64,000 bases of DNA from Geosiphon pyriformis. Lineage: Eukaryota; Glomeromycota; Glomeromycetes; Archaeosporales; Geosiphonaceae. The DNA lies in contig JAAOMT010000299.1 of the NCBI GenBank assembly GCA_016748015.1, positions 1,101,924-1,165,923 on the forward strand. The letters are read 5' to 3'. Positions 58,407 to 64,000 of the stretch are shown here, in pieces. The notes under the pieces were generated by a model. That model was given only the letters and a program-made list of their open reading frames with translations, searched no databases and was not told the DNA's origin. Position 1 is the first letter of the stretch, and every line of letters begins with the position of its first letter. Position numbers and translations under genes: made by a program.

Positions 58407-60344
58407 ATGGAACTGGTGGGCTCGTCTGCTGATAGTTCTGGTTTGGGTTCGGCTGGTTTGGACCTGCCAGAGTGCTAAAAACAAGCGTGTTAATACAGTC
58501 TATTCCTATGGTGTATTTTACAAGAAGTCTAAGAAGCCTGCAGTTGGCATTTTGGTTGAGTTGTCCACTGATCCTCTATGTTTGGAAGATTTGGGTGGTG
58601 ACAATGGTAAGCTGGTCGCATCCTGGGGAAGCAGAGTAGATAGCATTTCTGGCAGTATAAGTGGTCTTTCGGATGTCAAGAATTTGGAGAACATGGTTGC
58701 TGAGAAGACAAGCTACATTGATTCAGATGAGGACAATGAAATGAACAAAATTATGCTGCGAAGAACTTGCACTTGGACGTATATGTTGGAACAACCTCTT
58801 AAGGCACTTCTATTTGCTACTATGAATGACAATGACGACAATTCTGTGTTGCCGCCTCCTAAAATCAGTAAGTCTAATCAGCTGCCTTCTTCTAAATCAT
58901 ATGTTCTAAAGAGTCATAGTTTCAGGCCAATGAAATTGTTTGCTCTAGATGTAAATTTGTCAGCTGTTCCTGGCAAAACTAATAGTGATAAGCTCATTTT
59001 AATCAAAAAAATTTTTTACAAAATTGATGGTTTTGGGGGAGCTTCAACTCCCTTAAAATTTCTTGGTATTATTTATTCAACTTTCACAAATGAGTCTAGT
59101 TTGATTAAGGCAGGGAAATGGCAGTTCATGAGAAAATTGTTGTCAATGGTGATTTTAAAAAAGCAAACATTCATTCGAATCGGGAAGTGATCATTAAGAA
59201 GATCCCAGTTGATCTTTCAAAGTTGGCTGTAAAATCTGTTTTTTCTAAATTTGGCAAGATTGTTTTCATTAGAATGCAATTGATTGGTCTTTGGCAAAAG
59301 GCCCTGATTGAATTTGAGTCATCAGAAATTGCCAGTTTGGTTGCTTCTAAGTGGTCTGTTCTTGTGGGAAAAAATTTGGTTTGTGTAGTACTGGCTGTCA
59401 ATAATAAACAAATATGGATGTCAAGAGATTGTCATCAGGCTTTGCTCTATACTCTTCCAGTTAGTACTTCAGCCCATGATCTGTCAGAATTGTTGGTATC
59501 ATATGGTGGGAGAACTTGTTTCATTGGCTGCAATCCTGGTTCATATGTCCGCGATTGGTGTACAATCATTTGTTTTGAGAATGAGAATGCCAAATTGGCT
59601 GCTGTTAGTACCGTTCTAATTTTCAAGGGTGTTAGTTTGCATTGAACTAGTCTTGTTTTGGCTAGCTGTACCAAGTGTGAACAGTTTGGTCATATTACTA
59701 CCAGCTGTCCTGTGGGTGGAAGTTCTGGTGTTTATGGGAAGAGGATAGTTTCTGATCAGGATCAGGTTTGTTTAGCTAGTATATATAAGAAAAAGTCGGC
59801 TCTTATTGCTCGTCCAGTTTTGTTTGGTGGCAAAACATGGACCCAAGTTGCTAGTGGCATCTCTTTTCATATGTCTCCTTCTGGTTCTCTTGGGTCTGGT
59901 TTGTGTGCTGGTTTGGTTCTCCCTTCAGCAGTCTCTGATTATCTTGTTGTTTTCCATTTGAATGATTATTTGGCGGTTTTGGAACACTCTTTGGAGCTTC
60001 TGGCTGACCATGTTTCTGGCATCCTGGTCAAGTTGGATTCCTTTGGTGTGATTCCTTTGGTTCTTTCTTCCCTGGCCACCTCTTTTGTTATTTCTGCAGC
60101 TTTGAGTTTTGAAGTGAATTCAGATATAATTGTGGACAATGCTTTGAGTTCTTTTGATATTACTTCTCCTGTCACTATTGATGCTGTTGTCGACCTCAGC
60201 ACTAGTAGTTCCAAGGTTCTTACTGCCAAAGTGGGTGGTTTGGAGACGAAATTGGTCACTTTGGAGGCTTTGGTTGGTTCAGTTTTAGATAAGTTGAATC
60301 TTCTGTGGTCTGGTTCAGGTCTGTTAGCTCTTATGTCATCTTAA
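58407..60344 (+). pseudogene. LINE ORF1, broken
   Basis: Starts at ATG 58407 (MELVGSSADSSGLGSAGLDL), with a frame change near 58476. The frame 58552-59190 then carries an acidic, probably disordered part (VAEKTSYIDSDEDNEMNK) and KLFALDVNLSAVPGKT. A frame change near 59130 leads to two RRM-like units (EVIIKKIPVDLS to KALIEFESSE, and LLYTLPVSTSAHDLSELL to CTIICFENENAK). A TGA at 59643-59645 stands where the family has Trp. Next is the CCHC zinc knuckle CTKCEQFGHITTSC (Cys-2-Cys-4-His-4-Cys), then FGGKTWTQVASG and a long Ser/Val-rich tail. It ends at TAA 60342-60344. ORF1 proteins bind element RNA. Confidence 0.75.
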
Positions 60345-63300
60345 TGACTCACTTTATTTGGAAGATTGCCACATGCAATGTCAGAGGTATGAACATTTGT
60401 GTGAAGCAGACAGACATTGTTTATTGGCATAAAGGCATGAACAATATGGTTTCTATTGTCACTGAAACAAAGTTGAAGGGAAAGATTTGCCCTTGGATCA
60501 CTAATAAATTTGATGGTGTTCGTGTTTTTACTTCTGGACTGGATTCTGGTCACATGGAATTTGGTGTTGCAATCATTTTGAACTCTTTTTTGATAAGACA
60601 TGTGTGTAAAGTTTCAGAGGTGTCTGGTCGGCTTCTGTTGGTTAGATTGCTTTTTAAGAAGAAACTCTCTGTGTTTATTCTGGGGCTGTATGCTGGTGCG
60701 TCTTCAGCAGTTCGTTTTTCTCAGGCTGGCAAGGTTAACTCTCTTATTGCTAAGGCTGTGAATGAGTCCTTTTTTGTTGTTTTTGGTGGTGATTTTAATG
60801 AGAATGGTTCTCACAAGTGTGCAAGTTTCAAAAAATGTTTTAAGTTGGGTTTGATTAACTCTCTGGAAGGAAGCTCTTTCGTAAAGTCACCCACTTGGTG
60901 CAATTCTTGTGGCATCACTAAAATGATTAACTATGTGCTTATTTCTTCTAATTTGGTTGGTGCGGTGGTGGATTGTGGTGTGGATGGTGTTGAAAACTAT
61001 TTTAATACTAATTACAAGGCTGTGTTTGTGTCAATGGGACTAGGAGGCCTGCTTAATGTCAAGTTGAAATTACTGCACAAACAAGCAAATAAAGATTATT
61101 GGAAGTATGATATCAAAAATACCAATGAGATTAAGTGGTCTGAGTTCAGGGATGCTATGGCTGCTAATGCTGTTATGTTCTCGGATAAGTTTGTTGCAGC
61201 TAAGCAGTTTTCTAATTTGGATGCGATGTAGAACATTGTTTGTAAGATTATAGTTCTTTCAGCTAGTGGAACGTTCAAGAAAAAGTGGTTTAAGAGTTTT
61301 GATTGTGTTTTTAATAAGATGTCTTCCCAGTTTCATAAACTGGAGCTACTAGTGTCTAAACTGGTGAAGGCTTCTTAGTTGGTTTCTGGTGGAGATTTTG
61401 CTTTGTTGTTGGATACTTGGAACAGGCTTGATTCTGTGGGCACTTTGCTGATGAGATCTCTGTTTCTTTTTGGCTCTAGTTTTAATGTGATCCATTCAGG
61501 GCTGGCTAAGATGAACAAGTCTTACCGCTCTTTTAAGTTGTTGGAATCTAAGCATGCTGAAAAATTTCATATGAGACAAGCTATTGAGAGGAGGATAGAA
61601 AGTTTTAAGATGGATAAAAGTCATATCATTAGGAGTGTTTTGGAGCATTCTTTTCATAAAGTGGTGTTGAATCATTTGGTGGATGATAGGGAGTTGGTCT
61701 TGGAGCCTGAGTTGGTTAAATCTAAGATGGATGGAATCATGGAGGGTTGGACCAGGAAGCATGTAGTGGCTTCTGATATCTCTAATAATTGGGCGAGGCA
61801 ATTTCAGTCTTTGAATTATGTCTTCGATAGTGCCTTCTCTAATGTGATGTATTCAATTGGTTTTAATGAAATATTTGATGTTATTTCAAATTTGCCTGAT
61901 GGGAAAGCAGCTGGTCTTTCTAGTATTACTAATAAACTTTAGAAACACTGTGACAAGTCAGTCTTGGATATGCTTTTGGTGCTTTTAAATTTTTGTTTGG
62001 GTTGTGAATCAGTGCCTAGACCTTGGAGAGAAGCCTAGGTCTTGATGATTCCTAAACCTTAAGAGTGAGAAGGGGTTCTTACTAATACCTGCCCTATTGC
62101 TTTGATTGAGACAGCTTGCAAAATTCTTTCTAAGATTCTTTCAGATCGGATCTTTCTGGCTTGTAGCACTTTTAATGTCCTCCATGGGGACAATTTCTCT
62201 GTCCTGAAAGGTATGTCTACTTAATCACCTATTTTCGCTATTGGTTCAGTGATCAAAGATGCTTTGGAAAAAAACTGAGAGTTGTGACTGGTTTTATAAG
62301 ATATATACAAAGCTTATAATTCTGTTGGTTGGGAGCATCTTGAGAAGAGTTTGGTTAGGATCAAAATGTGTGACAAATTTATCAGATTTTTTGGTAGTAT
62401 TCATAATGGTTGCACTGACAGATTTTGGTTTGACTGATGAATATCATGTTCACAATGGATTGGATCAGGGGGAGGTTTTTTTGCCACTTTTCTGACACAT
62501 ATTTTATGACTCATTTTTGTGTAAAATTAAGAGACAGGAGAGCATTTGTGGTTACAGGTTGATTTCTCATTTTGTTTCTAAAACTAGCCAGATGGAATCT
62601 CAAGCTGAACTGACATCATTTCTGGCCACCGGTGCTTTTGTTGATGATACTATCTGGGTCAGTAGCAGCCAGACTGCTACACAACATATTCTCAATGTTG
62701 TTAGTGATTTCTTTCATTTAAATGACATTTCGATAAATAATGACAAGACTGTGGTTATTTTTTTCAACTGTCAGGTTGCTGCTTCTTATCTAACTATCAG
62801 TGGTATGCCAATTTCCATTACTAAAAGAGGTGAATCTCATCATTATCTAGGGATTTTTTTTATCTTCTGAAGGTCTTTTGAAGCCCAACTTGGTTAAGGT
62901 GCATTCAGATGTTCGGTTTTTTGTCAATTGCATTCTAAAAAAAGTTATTTCAGATAAACAGTTTGCTTATTTGGTGTCTTCAGTTCTCTTTTCTATCATC
63001 AGCTACAGAACTCAGTTCAGTTTTATTCCTTTCAGTGTGTGTAATAAGTGGAACGCTTTGATTCGCAAGGGCCTGAAGTCCAAATCTGGGCTGCCTCTGG
63101 ACTTTTCCAATGATACGCTTTATCATCCTTCCTTGTACAATTTAAAAACTTTTGAGCAGATTCAGGCTAAGAGCAAGTCAGCTTCTGTTATTGCTTTTGC
63201 AAATTCGGTTAGTATTTCAGGTCACTTGTTTTCTCATAGGTCTCACAATCTCCAGGTTCTTAGCTGGTGTCCTCATCACTCTTTGTTGTTTCCTGTTCGT

Positions 63301-64000
63301 GTTAGAATTAGCCCTTCAAACAACTTTTTGGCAGGTGTAGTTCATATTTTTTCTGGGTGTAATTTGTCTTTGGGTGGCTTTCTGGCCAGTGTTTTTCATC
63401 TTCAGAGCAGTATTTCTATGTCTCTAGTTCTTGGCAAGACAATTTTCTTCAAATGTGTCTCTTCCCTTAAGCATTATGATATTGCTTTTGTAGAACAGCT
63501 TTGTAACTGGAATGGCATTGTTTTTGATTGGAAGACTTTCAAGCATTGGAAAAGACTAGACTCCCATGGCCCAGTCTCCTTCTGGTTTGATCTCTGTTTG
63601 TTTTCTTGGTGGTGTAGCTTCTCCTTCTAGTCGTTCTCTTTATGAGGGTGTTTGTGGCTCTTCTGACATCTATCAGTCTCTTGGTTTTGGTGTTGTTTGT
63701 AATAATCTGTTGAATGTTGGTGCCGCCCACCTCTCTGTGTACACAGATAGATCTTTGAGTAACTTGGGCAGTGTTGACATGTTGGCTGGTCCTATGGTTT
63801 TCTTTAAAAACATTGATTCAGGTCTGGATGTGGGGGTTTCTGGTTTGGTTTTTTCTACTTTGGCAGAGTTGCAGGCCATTGCTTTAGCTCTTGAGTGTGT
63901 TTCTTCTTTTCATTTGGTTGACTTGTTTTCGGACAGCCAGGTGGCTATAGATGCTTACAGGTTGGAGTTTTTATCAGCTGGCCCTGATTTCAGGAATTGT
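60344..64000 (+). pseudogene. LINE ORF2 (endonuclease, RT, RNase H), broken, incomplete at the window edge
   Basis: Starts at ATG 60344-60346, overlapping the ORF1 stop by one base. The endonuclease begins at HFIWKIATCNVRGMN, with TETKLKG and FGGDFNENG, but the final Asp-His block reads NYFNTNYKAVFV, so the catalytic Asp and His are Asn and Tyr. Stops follow at 61229, 61376, 61940, 62036, 62060, 62066, 62222, 62276, 62285 and 62297. RT motifs include LPDGKAAGLSSITNKL, KAYNSVGWEHLEKSLV, HNGLDQGEV and the catalytic GAFVDDTIWV (intact). Frame changes occur near 62400, 62873 and 63600. RNase H begins at LSVYTDRSLSNLG, with LAELQAIALALE and DLFSDSQVAID; all three acidic residues are present. Confidence 0.8.

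Larger units (their letters stand above)
58287..64000 (+). mobile_element. Long non-LTR retrotransposon (LINE), cut by the window edge
   Basis: Composition changes abruptly near 58290 to a G+T-rich coding strand. The element has ORF1 (RNA-binding, zinc knuckle) and ORF2 (AP-type endonuclease, reverse transcriptase, RNase H) with a TAATG overlap between them. I recognise the family from Rhizophagus sequences. The window ends inside or just after RNase H, so the 3' end is not seen. Several frameshifts and more than ten stops show the copy is dead. Confidence 0.85.

Noticed and set aside
59171-60601. Minus-strand frames within the LINE
   Set aside because: Antisense shadows of ORF1 and ORF2, whose domains are readable on the plus strand.

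Overview
This window looks like nuclear DNA of a fungus, most probably an arbuscular mycorrhizal (Glomeromycotina, Rhizophagus-like) genome. The evidence is very high A+T content, short GT-AG introns of about 50-250 bp, many trinucleotide and tetranucleotide microsatellites, and a non-LTR retrotransposon (58.3-64.0 kb) whose zinc-knuckle ORF1 and endonuclease/RT/RNase H ORF2 resemble the LINE family I know from Rhizophagus. The species call is inference. I saw no tRNA, rRNA, CRISPR array or bacterial operon.

Two compartments are visible. From 1 to about 32 kb there are sparse host genes and dense simple repeats. Most of these genes are split by introns and are easily missed by ORF length alone. 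They are: a putative secreted protein with an in-frame stop that may lie in a 57-bp intron (284-1093); three related-looking coiled-coil loci, one intact (4981-5487) and two broken (3749-4257, 15383-16365); a three-exon F-box protein (7974-9218); a four-exon R2R3-MYB protein of only 122 residues (22407-23119); and a two-exon 350-residue protein with a possible helix-turn-helix C-terminus (30649-31858). A decayed reading frame lies at 9790-10449. An odd segment at 26.7-28.6 kb holds fragments with a prokaryotic look beside a Tc1 relic.

From about 32 to 58 kb the DNA is extremely A+T rich, almost free of the microsatellites seen earlier, and filled with dead mobile elements: a complete Tc1-like element with TA target sites (38418-39699), a second with about 200-bp inverted repeats and an internal copy of its terminus (42661-44135), a pogo/Tigger-like element (49659-51819), a third Tc1 relic (56440-56950) and LINE pieces at 37.3, 40.05 and 57.6 kb. 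Between them lie broken genes: a class-3 lipase-like gene with Gly in place of the catalytic Ser, an intron-containing unknown gene, and several Lys/Asn-rich or coiled-coil relics. From 58.3 kb to the window edge there is a long, G+T-rich LINE copy.

The main unifying observation is how these sequences decayed. Nearly all stop codons and lost catalytic residues that I can interpret against family motifs (Trp to stop, Gln to stop, Asp to Asn, Pro to Leu/Ser, His to Tyr) are explained by C-to-T or G-to-A transitions, often in a CpA context. This resembles repeat-induced point mutation or a related cytosine-deamination process, and it is the most interesting signal here. It rests on reading motifs by eye and needs a computed alignment.
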